Notes: a model not told the origin generated them from the letters alone. A DNA stretch of 60,864 nucleotides from an uncultured Enterobacterales bacterium (GCA_945288535.1 CALYQQ010000019.1:1-60864), one strand, 5' to 3'; shown: positions 21,724-33,023, numbered from the stretch's first letter. Made by a program: numbers and translations.

Positions 21724-22788
21724 ATGAATACTTCAGAAATACATGCAATCGAAAATACATTGGATATCCAGCAACTCTTTCAGCTTTTATGGAAAGGAAA
21801 GTACTGGATTATAGGCTGTGCCGCTTTATTTTCACTTATAGCCGCCATATATGCCGCACTCGTTAGGGATGAGTGGGTATCTATTGCAGTAGTCGATACA
21901 CCAACAGTTGATGTTTTAGGCGATTATTATTTACAACAACAATGGTTGTCTAATTTTAATCTGACGCAACATTCAACAACAGATGGAACATCAGTATCAA
22001 TAGTAGATAACGCTTATACTGAGTTTAAACAGCAATTTAATTCATATAATAATCGTCGTGATTTTTGGTTACAAAGTGATTATGCCAAAAAGTCTTTAAC
22101 TAAAACAGGGAATATTGATCCTGTTGAATTGGATTTGTTGATCAATAGCATTCAATTTATTCCAGCTGCCAGTAATACGATGAATGGTGATACGTTATCA
22201 CTAACAGCAGAATCGGCAAAAGAAGCATATCAAGAACTGGATGCTTATATTAAATTTGTTACTAATCGTACAGTAAAACAACTTAATTCTATATTAATGT
22301 TTGAACGTAAAGTAACACAAACAGCATTATTATCATCTTTGCACCAGCAACAAGCCAAACTTAAATTGTTTCTTTCGCCTACCCAGCTCGAACAATTAAA
22401 TGCCCAAATAGATGTTACAGGTCATGGGAAATCTGTTACTAATAAACAGACAAATGATACATTTTCTGAAACAAATCTATTATCATTTAATACATCAACA
22501 TCAGATGCTCAATTAGCTATGTTGAAAACAAAAGATATTGATTATATACAACACTACTTACAAGATAACGCTTTATATAACGAGTTAGCTGCTTCACCAC
22601 AGATTACGGATGTATATAAGCCTTATCGCTATCTCCGTTCTCCAGAAGAGCCAATAAAGCGTAATAAACCACGGCGTTTATTTCTTATGATTTTATGGGG
22701 TGGGATAGGTGCATTATGTGGAGCAGGTATCGCGTTAGCGTGCTGTCGAAATAGCAGAGGCAACACAATGTTATCTATGGATAAGTGA
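21724..22788 (+). CDS. wzzE: ECA polysaccharide chain-length modulator WzzE
   Basis: Polysaccharide co-polymerase of 354 residues. It has an N-terminal transmembrane helix around residues 30-50, a long periplasmic domain with the usual FxQ-type helices, and a C-terminal Pro-rich segment before the second transmembrane helix (about 325-345, WGGIGALCGAGIALACC). It sets the length of ECA chains polymerised by WzyE. The periplasmic sequence is divergent, as is usual for Wzz proteins, so the specific name rests mainly on its place between wecA and wecB. Confidence 0.88.
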   Translation: MNTSEIHAIENTLDIQQLFQLLWKGKYWIIGCAALFSLIAAIYAALVRDEWVSIAVVDTPTVDVLGDYYLQQQWLSNFNLTQHSTTDGTSVSIVDNAYTEFKQQFNSYNNRRDFWLQSDYAKKSLTKTGNIDPVELDLLINSIQFIPAASNTMNGDTLSLTAESAKEAYQELDAYIKFVTNRTVKQLNSILMFERKVTQTALLSSLHQQQAKLKLFLSPTQLEQLNAQIDVTGHGKSVTNKQTNDTFSETNLLSFNTSTSDAQLAMLKTKDIDYIQHYLQDNALYNELAASPQITDVYKPYRYLRSPEEPIKRNKPRRLFLMILWGGIGALCGAGIALACCRNSRGNTMLSMDK

Positions 22789-22834
22789 GTATTTTTCACT
22801 TAGCTAGATGAATTATTGATTGGAAGCATATATT

Positions 22835-23965
22835 GTGAAAGTCTTAACTGTTTTTGGTACACGACCTGAAGCCATAAAAATGGCTCCTTTGGTTCATGCG
22901 TTAGCAAAAGATAATGAATTTGAGTCACGTGTTTGCGTAACGGCTCAACATAGAGAAATGCTTGATCAGGTTTTAACATTATTTGATATTCAACCTGACT
23001 ACGATTTAAATATCATGAAACCTGGCCAGGGATTAAGTGAAATAACCTGTTTAATATTGGAAAAGCTAAAACCGGTATTGGAAGAATTTAAGCCTAATGT
23101 TGTGTTGGTGCATGGTGACACAACAACCACGTTAGCAGCGAGTTTAGCCGCATTTTATCAACAAATTGCTATTGGTCATATTGAGGCAGGGTTACGTACA
23201 GGAAATCTCTATTCTCCTTGGCCAGAAGAAGCCAATAGGACGATTACTGGTCATTTGGCATCGTTTCATTTTGCACCAACCGAAACGGCATGTTTTAATT
23301 TGGTTCGAGAGGGTATTAATCCGTCGGCCATTTTTGTTACAGGTAATACGGTAATTGACGCATTGCTTTCGGTCAGTGACCGCTTTTTATTCGATGATCT
23401 GCTCAGGGCAAAAATGGATGCTCATTATCCATTTTTAGCTGAACATCGGCGAATTATCTTAGTTACCGGCCATCGCCGAGAAAGTTTTGGTGGTGGTTTT
23501 GAAAGAATCTGTTCTGCATTGGCTGAAATTGCTAAAACCTATCCAGATATTCAAATTGTTTATCCAGTTCATCTTAATCCTAATGTGAGAGAACCTGTTC
23601 AACGGATCTTAAATAATATTAGTAATATTATTTTAATTGAACCACAAGACTATTTACCTTTTGTTTATTTAATGAATCATGCTTACTTAATATTGACGGA
23701 TTCAGGTGGTATTCAGGAAGAAGCGCCTTCATTAGGGAAACCGGTATTAGTTATGAGAGATACGACGGAACGGCCGGAAGCAATTACTGCAGGAACTGTT
23801 AGATTAGTAGGTACTGATATAAATAAAATTTTGACAGAGGTTGGTCAGTTACTAGATAGTGAAACTGAATATAATTTGATGAGTCGAGCCCATAATCCTT
23901 ATGGTGATGGTAAAGCTTGTCAACGTATTATTAATGCACTTAAAAATTATCAGGTCAGATTATGA
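22835..23965 (+). CDS. wecB: UDP-N-acetylglucosamine 2-epimerase
   Basis: Converts UDP-GlcNAc to UDP-ManNAc for ECA. The 376-residue protein begins [23 protein letters not shown]. It carries the family blocks [45 protein letters not shown] and [22 protein letters not shown] chose the GTG at 22835, which gives the E. coli length; the earlier in-frame start adds five residues. It overlaps wecC by four bases. Confidence 0.94.
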   Translation: MKVLTVFGTRPEAIKMAPLVHALAKDNEFESRVCVTAQHREMLDQVLTLFDIQPDYDLNIMKPGQGLSEITCLILEKLKPVLEEFKPNVVLVHGDTTTTLAASLAAFYQQIAIGHIEAGLRTGNLYSPWPEEANRTITGHLASFHFAPTETACFNLVREGINPSAIFVTGNTVIDALLSVSDRFLFDDLLRAKMDAHYPFLAEHRRIILVTGHRRESFGGGFERICSALAEIAKTYPDIQIVYPVHLNPNVREPVQRILNNISNIILIEPQDYLPFVYLMNHAYLILTDSGGIQEEAPSLGKPVLVMRDTTERPEAITAGTVRLVGTDINKILTEVGQLLDSETEYNLMSRAHNPYGDGKACQRIINALKNYQVRL

Positions 23966-25224
23966 GTTTTAATACAATTTCCGTCATTGGTTTAGGTTAC
24001 ATTGGTTTACCAACAGCCGCAGCATTTGCATCTGCAAAAAAAAATGTTATTGGTGTTGATGTAAATCAACATGCGGTAGATACAATTAATCAGGGTAAAA
24101 TTCATATTGTTGAACCTGATTTAGATCAAGTAGTAAGCGAGGCTGTTGCCGGTGGGTTTTTAACAGCGACAACCAAGCCTCTTACAGCAGATGCATTTTT
24201 AATTGCCGTACCAACACCATTTAAAGGTAATTATGAGCCTGATATGTCATATGTACAATCAGCAGCGCTTTCTATTGCACCAGTTTTGAAAAAAGGCGAT
24301 TTAATTATTCTTGAATCAACATCGCCTGTTGGTGCTACAGAAGATTTAGCTGATTGGTTGGCACAAGCGCGTCCTGATCTTACTTTTCCTCAGCAAGTGG
24401 GAGAGACTTCAGATGTAAATATCGCATATTGTCCAGAACGCGTATTACCCGGTAAAGTTATGATAGAGTTATTTCAGAATGATCGGGTAATTGGTGGGAT
24501 GACTACTCGGTGTTCCGAGCGTGCGGCACAACTGTATAGAATTTTTCTTAAGGGCGAGTGTGTTATTACAAACAGTCGAACTGCTGAAATGTGTAAATTA
24601 ACAGAAAATAGTTTCCGGGATGTGAATATTGCGTTCGCCAATGAGTTATCTCTTATTTGTGACAGACAAAAAATTAATGTATGGGAACTTATTCGTTTGG
24701 CAAATCGACACCCCCGTGTGAATATCTTGCAGCCAGGACCGGGTGTAGGTGGGCACTGTATTGCTGTAGATCCTTGGTTTATTGTGTCACAAAATCCCGA
24801 TATTGCACGTTTAATCCATACTGCGCGCCAAGTGAATGACAATAAGCCTAAATGGGTGATAAATAATATTATTGAGCATGTTGCTGATTGCATGAAAACA
24901 ACAGAAAAATGCCAGTCTGATATAAAAATCGCTTGCTTAGGTCTGGCTTTTAAAGCCGATATTGACGATTTTCGTGAAAGTCCAGCCTTAGAAATTACTA
25001 AAAAAATTGCTAAATGGCATACAGGTCCTGTATTAGCGGTTGAACCGAATACGACAATACTACCAGAGTCATTGGAAAATCAAGTAACATTAGTTGATCT
25101 AAAGGTAGCCTTTAAAGAGGCAGATATTTTAGTATTGTTAGTTGATCATGCAGAATTTAAAGCAATACCTAAAGCCAATATACCACAACGATGGTTAATT
25201 GATACCAAAGGAGTTTGGCAGTGA
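23962..25224 (+). CDS. wecC: UDP-N-acetyl-D-mannosamine dehydrogenase
   Basis: NAD-dependent oxidase of UDP-ManNAc to UDP-ManNAcA for ECA. The 420-residue protein has an N-terminal Rossmann motif [14 protein letters not shown] and the catalytic cysteine in [15 protein letters not shown]. The central [17 protein letters not shown] and the C-terminal [16 protein letters not shown] are typical of the UDP-glucose/GDP-mannose dehydrogenase family. Its start overlaps wecB and its stop overlaps the rffG start, so translation is probably coupled. Confidence 0.95.
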   Translation: MSFNTISVIGLGYIGLPTAAAFASAKKNVIGVDVNQHAVDTINQGKIHIVEPDLDQVVSEAVAGGFLTATTKPLTADAFLIAVPTPFKGNYEPDMSYVQSAALSIAPVLKKGDLIILESTSPVGATEDLADWLAQARPDLTFPQQVGETSDVNIAYCPERVLPGKVMIELFQNDRVIGGMTTRCSERAAQLYRIFLKGECVITNSRTAEMCKLTENSFRDVNIAFANELSLICDRQKINVWELIRLANRHPRVNILQPGPGVGGHCIAVDPWFIVSQNPDIARLIHTARQVNDNKPKWVINNIIEHVADCMKTTEKCQSDIKIACLGLAFKADIDDFRESPALEITKKIAKWHTGPVLAVEPNTTILPESLENQVTLVDLKVAFKEADILVLLVDHAEFKAIPKANIPQRWLIDTKGVWQ

Positions 25225-26291
25225 AGCAGTATCTCATTACTGGTGGTGCCGGTTTTATTGGTTCAGCCATGGTTCGCTATATTATTAATCATACACATGA
25301 CCGCGTTATTGTACTAGATAAACTTACTTATGCAGGTAATTTAAGTTCGCTCGCTAGCGTGATTGATAATGATCGTTTTGCATTTGAGCAAGCTGATATT
25401 TGTGATCGTCAACAGGTTTCCAAGATTTTAGCACAATACCAACCTGATGCGATTATGCATTTGGCTGCCGAAAGTCATGTTGATCGTTCTATTGACGGAC
25501 CTGCTGATTTTATTAATACGAATATCATTGGTACTTATACATTACTTGAAGCAAGCCGTCATTATTGGCAGGATTTATCTCCTTCTGCTAAAGCCGCATT
25601 TCGTTTTCATCATATTTCAACTGATGAAGTATTTGGAGATTTAAACGGGAGTGGTGATTTTTTTACAGAAAATACACCGTATGCTCCAAGTAGTCCTTAT
25701 TCTGCCTCTAAGGCATCGAGTGACCATTTAGTAAGAGCATGGCATAGAACATATGGGCTACCCGTACTTATAACTAATTGTTCTAATAATTATGGACCTT
25801 ATCATTTTCCAGAAAAGCTCATTCCGTTAACCATATTAAATGCTATTTCAGGTAAACCATTAGCTGTTTATGGTAAAGGTAATCAAATTCGTGATTGGTT
25901 ATATGTTGATGATCACGCTGAAGCACTCTATCAAGTTATATCAAAAGGCTATATTGGTGAAACTTATAACATTGGTGGTCATAACGAGCGTCGTAATATT
26001 GATGTTGTTGAACAGATTTGTGCATTATTAGATGAACTCGTTCCTGAGAAACGACAGGGTATAGCTCATTATCATCAATTAATAACGTTTGTTTCTGATC
26101 GGCCAGGCCATGATATGCGCTATGCTATCGATGCAAGTAAGATTGAGCATGAATTAGGATGGCGTCCTAAGGAGACCTTTGAAAGTGGTTTGCGTAAAAC
26201 TGTGGAATGGTTCTTACAGAATGAGACATGGTGGCGAACTATTATAGATCATCGCTATCAAGGTGAACGCTTAGGTACAATTCACCGTTAA
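25221..26291 (+). CDS. rffG: dTDP-glucose 4,6-dehydratase
   Basis: Short-chain dehydrogenase/reductase of 356 residues that makes dTDP-4-keto-6-deoxyglucose, precursor of the ECA sugar Fuc4NAc. Glycine motif [13 protein letters not shown], catalytic TDEV segment, and [11 protein letters not shown] with the Tyr-x3-Lys pair. It matches RffG closely to the end ([11 protein letters not shown]). The GTG start at 25221 overlaps the wecC stop (GTGA). In E. coli rffH (dTDP-glucose synthesis) follows; here it does not. Its substrate must therefore come from an enzyme encoded elsewhere, such as an RmlA. Confidence 0.93.
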   Translation: MKQYLITGGAGFIGSAMVRYIINHTHDRVIVLDKLTYAGNLSSLASVIDNDRFAFEQADICDRQQVSKILAQYQPDAIMHLAAESHVDRSIDGPADFINTNIIGTYTLLEASRHYWQDLSPSAKAAFRFHHISTDEVFGDLNGSGDFFTENTPYAPSSPYSASKASSDHLVRAWHRTYGLPVLITNCSNNYGPYHFPEKLIPLTILNAISGKPLAVYGKGNQIRDWLYVDDHAEALYQVISKGYIGETYNIGGHNERRNIDVVEQICALLDELVPEKRQGIAHYHQLITFVSDRPGHDMRYAIDASKIEHELGWRPKETFESGLRKTVEWFLQNETWWRTIIDHRYQGERLGTIHR

Positions 26292-26448
26292 ATTTATGTG
26301 AATTGCCATCATCTTATTGACTAATCAAGTATAGTTTTAAATTAAGCCTGGTAAGCGTCAGGCTATAAAACGTTTTGATTTGCTTGCTAGAGTAATATTG
26401 CATATTTAAATAATGTCATATAGGACATTACGGATGTTAGAGGCCATT
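26292..26448 (+). other. rffG-wecD gap where rffH is expected
   Basis: Enteric wec operons have rffH (about 880 bases) here. Only 157 bases remain, without recognisable rffH codons. A hairpin AGCCTG/CAGGCT (26345-26365) followed by a weakly T-containing segment could be an attenuating structure, a transcript-processing site or the scar of the deletion. Confidence 0.5.
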
Positions 26449-27156
26449 ATGCTATTGCGAGGTACACTTGATGTATTAACTTGGGAAAGTGAATTTTTTA
26501 ATTTACCTTCTGCTCGATTAGCTAATATTAGTGAAAATAGTCCTATCGTATTACCTGAACAATTTGCTGCTTTTCAGCGGATCCAGGCTAAAATCAATGC
26601 GGCAGATTATCACAGTGCCACATTATTACAGGATTGTGGATTTGTGTTTGTCGAAGGGGAATTAGATCTATATTTATCAATACCTGCACAGCCTTTAGGT
26701 TTCTCTCAAGTCAATTATAGCTTAGCGACTTCCTACGATATTCATGTCGTTAGAGATATTGCCTCAAAAGCGTTTCAATTTAGTCGTTTTAGACAACCGT
26801 GGTACTCAGCCGAAGATAATAGTCGATTTTATGCTCTTTGGGCTGAAAAAGCGATAACAGGTCAGTTTGATCATTATTGCTTGTTGGTAAAAGATGAGAA
26901 ACAACAAATACAAGGATTTGTTACGTTGAGAGAGTTAAATGAATACGAGGTGCGTATTGGCTTATTAGCAGTAGAATCATCAATGCGCCAGCAGCGAATA
27001 GGTTCAACATTATTAGAAAGTACAATACATTGGTGCCAGCAGTATCAAAAACGTGGATTATGGATAGCAACACAAAGTGCTAATGTTCCTGCATTGCGAT
27101 TATATCAAAAAACGGGAGCAATTATTGCCAAAAGCCACTACTGGTTTTACCGTTAA
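26449..27156 (+). CDS. wecD: dTDP-4-amino-4,6-dideoxy-D-galactose acyltransferase
   Basis: GNAT-fold N-acetyltransferase of about 235 residues that makes dTDP-Fuc4NAc. Conserved blocks include VLTWESEFF at the N-terminus, FQFSRFRQPWYS, FDHYCL, GFVTLREL, the acetyl-CoA loop RQQRIGSTLL and the terminal YWFYR. The ATG at 26449 (MLLRGTLDVLTWE) aligns with the E. coli start and has AGAGG five bases upstream. Earlier in-frame starts look spurious. Confidence 0.9.
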   Translation: MLLRGTLDVLTWESEFFNLPSARLANISENSPIVLPEQFAAFQRIQAKINAADYHSATLLQDCGFVFVEGELDLYLSIPAQPLGFSQVNYSLATSYDIHVVRDIASKAFQFSRFRQPWYSAEDNSRFYALWAEKAITGQFDHYCLLVKDEKQQIQGFVTLRELNEYEVRIGLLAVESSMRQQRIGSTLLESTIHWCQQYQKRGLWIATQSANVPALRLYQKTGAIIAKSHYWFYR

Positions 27157-27221
27157 TAAATTCGATATCATCAGACTGATAGAACATATGCAGTAAACTG
27201 ATTAAATAAAAAGGTAATATT

Positions 27222-28358
27222 ATGATCCCATTTAATAAACCTCCAGTTGTTGGAAGCGAAACTGGATATATAAACGCGGCGATAAGTAGTGGCAAGTTAT
27301 CAGGTGATGGTGAATATACGCGTCGTTGTCAGCAATGGATTGAACAACATTTCTCTACAAAAAAAACGTTATTAACACCATCATGTACTGCGTCACTGGA
27401 AATGGCAGCATTATTGCTTAATATCCAACCCGGTGATGAAGTTATTATGCCAAGCTTCACCTTTGTTTCTACCGCAAATGCATTTGTTCTACGTGGTGCT
27501 AAAATTGTATTTGTTGATATTCGACCCGATACTATGAATATTAATGAAATGTTAATTGAATCAGCGATAACGGATAAAACGCGTGCAATTGTCCCCGTGC
27601 ATTATGCAGGTGTTGCCTGTGAAATGGATACCATTCTTGCCGTAGCTAAAAAATATGGAGTAGCTGTTGTTGAAGATGCGGCTCAGGGGGTTATGTCTAC
27701 CTATAAAGGTAAAGCATTAGGGACCTTAGGCGATATTGGCTGCTATAGTTTCCATGAAACAAAAAATTATACTGCAGGGGGAGAAGGAGGAGCGACATTA
27801 ATCAATATTGAGGAGATGATTGAGCAGGCTGAAATTATTAGGGAAAAAGGAACTAATAGAAGCCAATTTTTCCGTGGCCAAGTAGATAAATATACTTGGC
27901 GTGATATCGGGTCAAGTTATTTAATGTCGGATTTACAAGCAGCTTATTTATTGGGGCAACTAGAAGCTGCAAATCAAATTAATCAGCGGCGGATGACATT
28001 ATGGAATAATTATGCGCAAGCGTTTGCTGATCTTGCACATCAACAACGAATTGAAATGGCGACCATTCCTGCCGAATGTCAGCATAATGCTCATATGTTT
28101 TATATTAAATTAACTGATATTAATGAAAGAACCGCCTATATTGAACATATGAAAAAAGCGAACATTATGACGGTTTTCCATTATGTACCCTTGCATAGTT
28201 GCCCTGGCGGATTAAAAACAGGTATTTTTCATGGTGAGGATCGTTATACGACAAAAGAAAGTGAACGACTGGTTCGTTTACCGCTCTTCTTTAATATGGA
28301 TGATGAAATGCAACAGCACGTTATTGACGCAACATTATACTATTTTAATTACTCATGA
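27222..28358 (+). CDS. wecE: dTDP-4-amino-4,6-dideoxygalactose transaminase
   Basis: DegT/DnrJ/EryC1-family PLP aminotransferase of 378 residues that forms dTDP-Fuc4N. It begins MIPFNKPPVVGSE. The PLP-binding region includes TPSCTASLEMAALLL, VEDAAQG and SFHETKNYTAGGEGG, with the Schiff-base lysine in ETKNY. It overlaps the next gene by 4 bases (ATGA). Confidence 0.94.
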   Translation: MIPFNKPPVVGSETGYINAAISSGKLSGDGEYTRRCQQWIEQHFSTKKTLLTPSCTASLEMAALLLNIQPGDEVIMPSFTFVSTANAFVLRGAKIVFVDIRPDTMNINEMLIESAITDKTRAIVPVHYAGVACEMDTILAVAKKYGVAVVEDAAQGVMSTYKGKALGTLGDIGCYSFHETKNYTAGGEGGATLINIEEMIEQAEIIREKGTNRSQFFRGQVDKYTWRDIGSSYLMSDLQAAYLLGQLEAANQINQRRMTLWNNYAQAFADLAHQQRIEMATIPAECQHNAHMFYIKLTDINERTAYIEHMKKANIMTVFHYVPLHSCPGGLKTGIFHGEDRYTTKESERLVRLPLFFNMDDEMQQHVIDATLYYFNYS

Positions 28359-29611
28359 TCTCTTTAGCTAAAGCAACTTTTTGGACAGCATCATCAACAC
28401 TAATAAAAATTGGTGCGGGCCTATTAGTTATCAAATTATTAGCTGCAAGTTTTGGCCCAGAGGGTGTTGGATTAGCTGGAAATTTTCGCCAGCTAATTAC
28501 CGTGTTAGCGGTATTATCTGGTGCAGGTATTTTTAACGGTATAACAAAATATATTGCTGAATATCAGCAGCAGCCAAACCGGTTATCAAACATACTTGGT
28601 ACCTCTGTTAGCATTGTTTCTGTCAGCGCGCTCCTGTTGGCTATTGTATTTTTTTGTTTTGCTTACCAAATAAGTTCATTGCTTTTTGCATCGGCGCAGT
28701 ATGCTCATTTAATTCAATGGTTAGCTATAATTCAAGTCGCAATTGCCTTCGCTAATTTTTTCCTGGCGATTTTAAAAGGTTATCGCGATGCCTTTGCAAA
28801 TGCGCTAAGTCTTATTGTTGGTTGCATAATAGGTCTACTTGTTTACCTCTACTGTTACTATCACTTTGGTTATAGTGGAGCTTTAGCTGGTTTAGCACTA
28901 GTGCCAGCGATGGCATTGTTGCCGTCTGTCATTATGGTAAGTCGTAGACGATATTTATTATGGTCTGATTTTCGACTAGGCTGGGATAATTGGATTGCAT
29001 GTCAATTGAGTAAATTTACTTTAATGACAATAATAACCTGTATTACCATGCCTGTAGCTTATGTGTTAATGCGGAATTCACTTGCTAAAGCATATAATTG
29101 GCATGAAGTAGGTATTTGGCAAGGTGTAACAACTATTTCTGATGCTTACTTGCAGTTTATTACAGCGGCATTTAGTGTTTATCTATTACCGACATTTTCT
29201 CAGTTAACAGATAAGCAAGCATTAAAGAGAGAAGTTCTACGCACATTGCGTTTTGTAATAGTAAGTGTTTCAACAATAAGTTTACTAATTTGGTTATTGC
29301 GTGATTGGGTTATCTTATTGTTGTTTTCACCTGATTTTTCAGCAATGCGATCACTATTTATATGGCAATTATCAGGTGATGTTTTAAAAGTTGCCAGTTA
29401 TGTGTTTGGTTATATTATTATCGCTAAAGCATCATTGCGTCTCTATATTTTGGCTGAAGTAAGTCAATTTATTTTATTGATAATAACGTCGACATTTTTA
29501 ATTCCAATTCATGGTGCCCTGGGTGCGGCTCAATCTTATATGATAACGTATGTGAGTTATTTTCTATTATGTTGCTTGGTTTTTATACTTTACATGAGGC
29601 GTAACAAATGA
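28355..29611 (+). CDS. wzxE: ECA lipid III flippase WzxE
   Basis: MATE/MOP-superfamily membrane protein of 418 residues with about 12 hydrophobic segments. It begins with the family's ISLAKATFWTASSTLIKIGAGLLVIKLLA. It moves undecaprenyl-linked ECA trisaccharide across the inner membrane. Both its start and its end overlap neighbours by four bases, consistent with tight coupling in the operon. Confidence 0.92.
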   Translation: MISLAKATFWTASSTLIKIGAGLLVIKLLAASFGPEGVGLAGNFRQLITVLAVLSGAGIFNGITKYIAEYQQQPNRLSNILGTSVSIVSVSALLLAIVFFCFAYQISSLLFASAQYAHLIQWLAIIQVAIAFANFFLAILKGYRDAFANALSLIVGCIIGLLVYLYCYYHFGYSGALAGLALVPAMALLPSVIMVSRRRYLLWSDFRLGWDNWIACQLSKFTLMTIITCITMPVAYVLMRNSLAKAYNWHEVGIWQGVTTISDAYLQFITAAFSVYLLPTFSQLTDKQALKREVLRTLRFVIVSVSTISLLIWLLRDWVILLLFSPDFSAMRSLFIWQLSGDVLKVASYVFGYIIIAKASLRLYILAEVSQFILLIITSTFLIPIHGALGAAQSYMITYVSYFLLCCLVFILYMRRNK

Positions 29612-30687
29612 GGATTATTCATGTACTTGGCGCAGATATTCCTCATCATAATCTCACTGTATTAAGCTTTTTTAATGAGGTAATAGCTCAACAATCTTTG
29701 CAAACCAATATTATTGAATTTATGGTTGTCAGTAGTGATAAATCACTTTCTGAGAAATTCCCAGCACTTTCTATTGTAAGTTATGCCAATAAAGCGATGA
29801 TAGCTAGCGCTATTCAATTAAATAGTCAGCAAATATCGAATGTCCGTTTCTTCTTTCATGGTCAATTTAATCCTTATATTTGGTTGGCACTTCTGCGTGG
29901 TAAAATTAAGCCTAATCAATGTTGGTGGCATATATGGGGCGCCGATCTTTATGAAGATGCCCCAGGATGGAAATATCGATTATACTATTTAATGAGGCGT
30001 CAAGCACAAAAACGAGTGGGGCATGTTTTTGCTACGCGAGGTGATTTAAGCGTTTTTCAACAGCGAAATCCAACAATACCTGCCTCGTTACTTTACTTTC
30101 CAACAAGAATGGCACCGCAACCTAATCTGGATCAAGCATCTACAAAACATATTTCATCACTGCTCACCATATTAATTGGTAATTCAGGTGATCCTAGCAA
30201 TCGACATATTGATGCTATTTACGAAATAAAGCAAAAATTTGGTCGCGACGTAAGGGTAATTATTCCAATGGGATACCCAGAACATAATCAACATTATATC
30301 AAACAGGTAGCCAACGTTGCTGTATCATGTTTTGGCGCCGAACATGTTGATGTTTTGCTAAAATCACTGCCTTTTGATGAATATAAACACTTATTAACCT
30401 GTTGCAATTTAGCCTATATGATATTTCGGCGGCAGCAGGGGATTGGGACCATTAGTCTTTTAACACAAGCAAATATACCTGTCGTTATTAGTCCCGATAA
30501 TCCATTTTGGCAAGATCTCATGGAGCAGGGTATACCTATTCTATTTTATGGGCAAAAGATCTCTCTTGAGCAGATTGAGCAATCTTATCAACAATTAGTT
30601 TCTATGAATAAAATGCGAATTGCTTTTTTTAATCCAAACTATGTTGATGGTTGGATAACAGCATTACAGCTTGCAACAGAGGAATAG
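29608..30687 (+). CDS. wecF: TDP-Fuc4NAc:lipid II Fuc4NAc transferase
   Basis: Family 56 glycosyltransferase of 359 residues (the E. coli length) that adds the third ECA sugar on the cytoplasmic face. Seen in sequence: the start MRIIHVLGADIPHHN, the WWHIWGADLYED block (about residues 109-120), LIGNSGDPSNRH and the C-terminal FRRQQGIGT. No membrane segment is apparent. Between wzxE and wzyE, as in E. coli. Confidence 0.92.
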   Translation: MRIIHVLGADIPHHNLTVLSFFNEVIAQQSLQTNIIEFMVVSSDKSLSEKFPALSIVSYANKAMIASAIQLNSQQISNVRFFFHGQFNPYIWLALLRGKIKPNQCWWHIWGADLYEDAPGWKYRLYYLMRRQAQKRVGHVFATRGDLSVFQQRNPTIPASLLYFPTRMAPQPNLDQASTKHISSLLTILIGNSGDPSNRHIDAIYEIKQKFGRDVRVIIPMGYPEHNQHYIKQVANVAVSCFGAEHVDVLLKSLPFDEYKHLLTCCNLAYMIFRRQQGIGTISLLTQANIPVVISPDNPFWQDLMEQGIPILFYGQKISLEQIEQSYQQLVSMNKMRIAFFNPNYVDGWITALQLATEE

Positions 30688-30690
30688 TGG

Positions 30691-32007
30691 ATGACAAATG
30701 AATTTGGTATGCTATCAGTTGCTTATTTAATATGTATTACATTTGTAGCAACGCTCCTCTACCAGGAGTTTCAACGTAAACGTTTTAATTTTAATATTTT
30801 ATTTTCATTACTCTATTTATTAACGTTTTATTTTGGTTATCCACTTACCTGTCTACTCGCGATTCAGTTCGATGTTACTACAGTCGAGACGGAGTATTTA
30901 TTTTATGCTTTATTATCGGCAACCATTTTTTATGCTATTTATTCTTTAGTTTATCGATTACGTTTAAGCAAGCAAACAACGAATAATAGTTCAGCATGGT
31001 TAACTATGTCGCGGATTGAAGCCTATTGGACTAGTGGATTACTATGTATTGTGGCACTTACGGCATTGTTATGGTTTTTTATGCAAAATGGGGTATTACT
31101 TTTTAAACTAACAGCATATAACCAAATCTTTTCTAAAAATGTATCCAGTGTTGCATTAAAACGATTTTTCTATTTCTTTATTCCGGCAATGTTAATTGTC
31201 TACTTTATAAAACCAAGTAAATTAAATTGGTTTGCTTTCTTAGCGACAACACTAGTATTTGGGATTATTACCTATATGGTTGTGGGCGGTACACGCGCTA
31301 ACATAATGATTGCTTTGGCCCTATTTCTTTTTATTGGCATTGTTGAAGGCTATATTAAATTATGGATGATGGTAACTGCCGGATGTGCGGGTATTATTGT
31401 TATGTTTTGGCTAGCATTAAAACGGTACGGGCTTGACGTTAGTGGGAATCAGGCATTTTATACATTCTTATATTTGACACGTGATACGTTTTCTCCATGG
31501 GAGAATTTGGCCTTACTTTTGCAAAAATATCAATCAATTGAGTTTCAGGGATTGGCCCCTATAGCACGCGATTTTTATGTATTTATTCCTGATTGGCTTT
31601 GGCCAGAAAGACCTAATTTGATAGTTAATAGTGCGAACTATTTTACCTGGAATGTTTTAAATTACCATGCGGGGTTAGCAATATCACCAACATTGATTGG
31701 CTCTATGCTTGTTATGGGCGGTGTTTTAATGATCCCGGTAGGTGCCATAGCCGTTGGTTTAATTATTAAATGGTTCGATTGGCTTTATGAAAAAGGCAAA
31801 AATGATATAAATCGTTATCGTGGCGCGGTGATTCAGGGCTTTTGTTTTGGTGCCATTTTTAATTTGATGGTATTGGTTCGTGAAGGTGCTGATGCCTTTA
31901 CATCACGAATTGTTTTCTTCTGTCTCGTTTTTGGGTTATGTTTATTGGTTGCAAAGTTATTTTATTGGCTTTGTTTGAGTGCGGGCGTGATTAAATCACG
32001 TTTATAA
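30691..32007 (+). CDS. wzyE: ECA polymerase WzyE
   Basis: Polytopic inner-membrane protein of 438 residues with about ten hydrophobic helices, matching the N-terminus and centre of E. coli WzyE ([36 protein letters not shown]). It polymerises lipid III repeat units at the periplasmic face. The short terminal helix is followed by a basic tail. Three bases separate it from wecF. Confidence 0.92.
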   Translation: MTNEFGMLSVAYLICITFVATLLYQEFQRKRFNFNILFSLLYLLTFYFGYPLTCLLAIQFDVTTVETEYLFYALLSATIFYAIYSLVYRLRLSKQTTNNSSAWLTMSRIEAYWTSGLLCIVALTALLWFFMQNGVLLFKLTAYNQIFSKNVSSVALKRFFYFFIPAMLIVYFIKPSKLNWFAFLATTLVFGIITYMVVGGTRANIMIALALFLFIGIVEGYIKLWMMVTAGCAGIIVMFWLALKRYGLDVSGNQAFYTFLYLTRDTFSPWENLALLLQKYQSIEFQGLAPIARDFYVFIPDWLWPERPNLIVNSANYFTWNVLNYHAGLAISPTLIGSMLVMGGVLMIPVGAIAVGLIIKWFDWLYEKGKNDINRYRGAVIQGFCFGAIFNLMVLVREGADAFTSRIVFFCLVFGLCLLVAKLFYWLCLSAGVIKSRL

Positions 32008-32109
32008 GTACAAGCCGCATAAATAATTTTACGTAGTCATAATGGGCATGAATGCTAGATAACATATGAATACACAGTTATAACAGATCAAATAAAAAGG
32101 TTAATCATA

Positions 32110-32841
32110 ATGGGCGCCATACCCCACTATAAGATACGAAATATTGATATTATTGGTCCCCAGGATCAAGAACAATTTATCGATTTCTTATGTGATCCTC
32201 AGCAACTAAAAACGGGTTCTATGATTGCAATCAATGCTGAAAAGATTATTACAGCAGAGCAGCATGCCGACTTAAAATCATTAATTGCTAATGCGGAATA
32301 TAAATATGCAGACGGTATTAGTATTGTAAAATCCATTCGAAAGAAGTATCCAACGGCGCAAATTAAGCGTATTGCTGGAGCAGATTTATGGCAAACGTTA
32401 ATGGAAAAAGCAGGAGAGCGTTCGATCCCTGTTTTTCTGGTAGGCGGTACACCGGCTGTATTAGAACAAACTAGAAAGCAATTAGTATCACAATGGCGTG
32501 TAAATATTGTTGGTTATCATGACGGATATTTTAATGATCAAGAGTGCTCAGCCTTGTTTGAGCAAATTAAACTGAGCGGTGCTAAGATTATTACTGTAGC
32601 ACTTGGCTCACCTAAACAAGAGTTTTTTATTCGTGATTGTCGACGTATTTATCCAGATGCATTATATATGGGCGTTGGTGGTACTTATGACGTTTTTGTT
32701 GGAAAAGTTAAACGGGCACCAAAAGTTTGGCAAAATATGGGATTAGAATGGCTATATCGATTATTATCTCAACCAACACGTTGGCGGAGACAGATTAAAC
32801 TATTCAAATTTGCTTCCTATTATTTAATGAACAAATTGTAA
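32110..32841 (+). CDS. wecG: UDP-ManNAcA transferase WecG
   Basis: WecB/TagA/CpsF-family (GT26) glycosyltransferase of 243 residues that adds ManNAcA to lipid I to give ECA lipid II. Family landmarks: AINAEKII near residues 40-47, ADGISIV with the conserved Asp, the VFLVGGTPAVLEQ block, GYHDGYF, ALGSPKQEFFI and GVGGTYDVFVGKVKRAP. It is the last gene of the wec operon, followed by a probable terminator. Confidence 0.94.
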   Translation: MGAIPHYKIRNIDIIGPQDQEQFIDFLCDPQQLKTGSMIAINAEKIITAEQHADLKSLIANAEYKYADGISIVKSIRKKYPTAQIKRIAGADLWQTLMEKAGERSIPVFLVGGTPAVLEQTRKQLVSQWRVNIVGYHDGYFNDQECSALFEQIKLSGAKIITVALGSPKQEFFIRDCRRIYPDALYMGVGGTYDVFVGKVKRAPKVWQNMGLEWLYRLLSQPTRWRRQIKLFKFASYYLMNKL

Positions 32842-32948
32842 TAAGCCGTATCTGCTTTTTTATATTATTGATATTAGCTAATAATTTAATTAATTTTATG
32901 CACAACTCCTCTATTAATAAGATTTCGATAGTATTGTTGGTACCATAT

Positions 32949-32975
32949 GCTATCATTTTGATAGCTGTTTTCTTA
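32949..32975 (+). terminator. Probable terminator of the wec operon
   Basis: GCTATCA and TGATAGC pair around a three-base loop and are followed by TGTTTTCTTAT. The stem is only 7 bp but lies in the right place, 108 bases after wecG. The yifK transporter gene that follows wecG in E. coli is absent. Confidence 0.6.
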
Positions 32976-33023
32976 TAAAACGCTTAAACCATGAGCAAAC
33001 AGTCAATTTTATAAAAAAATAAC

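Noticed and set aside
24474..24893. 139-codon open frame on the minus strand inside wecC
   Set aside because: It is fully antisense to a strongly conserved gene, has no ribosome-binding site and no recognisable domain; the frame follows from wecC codon usage.
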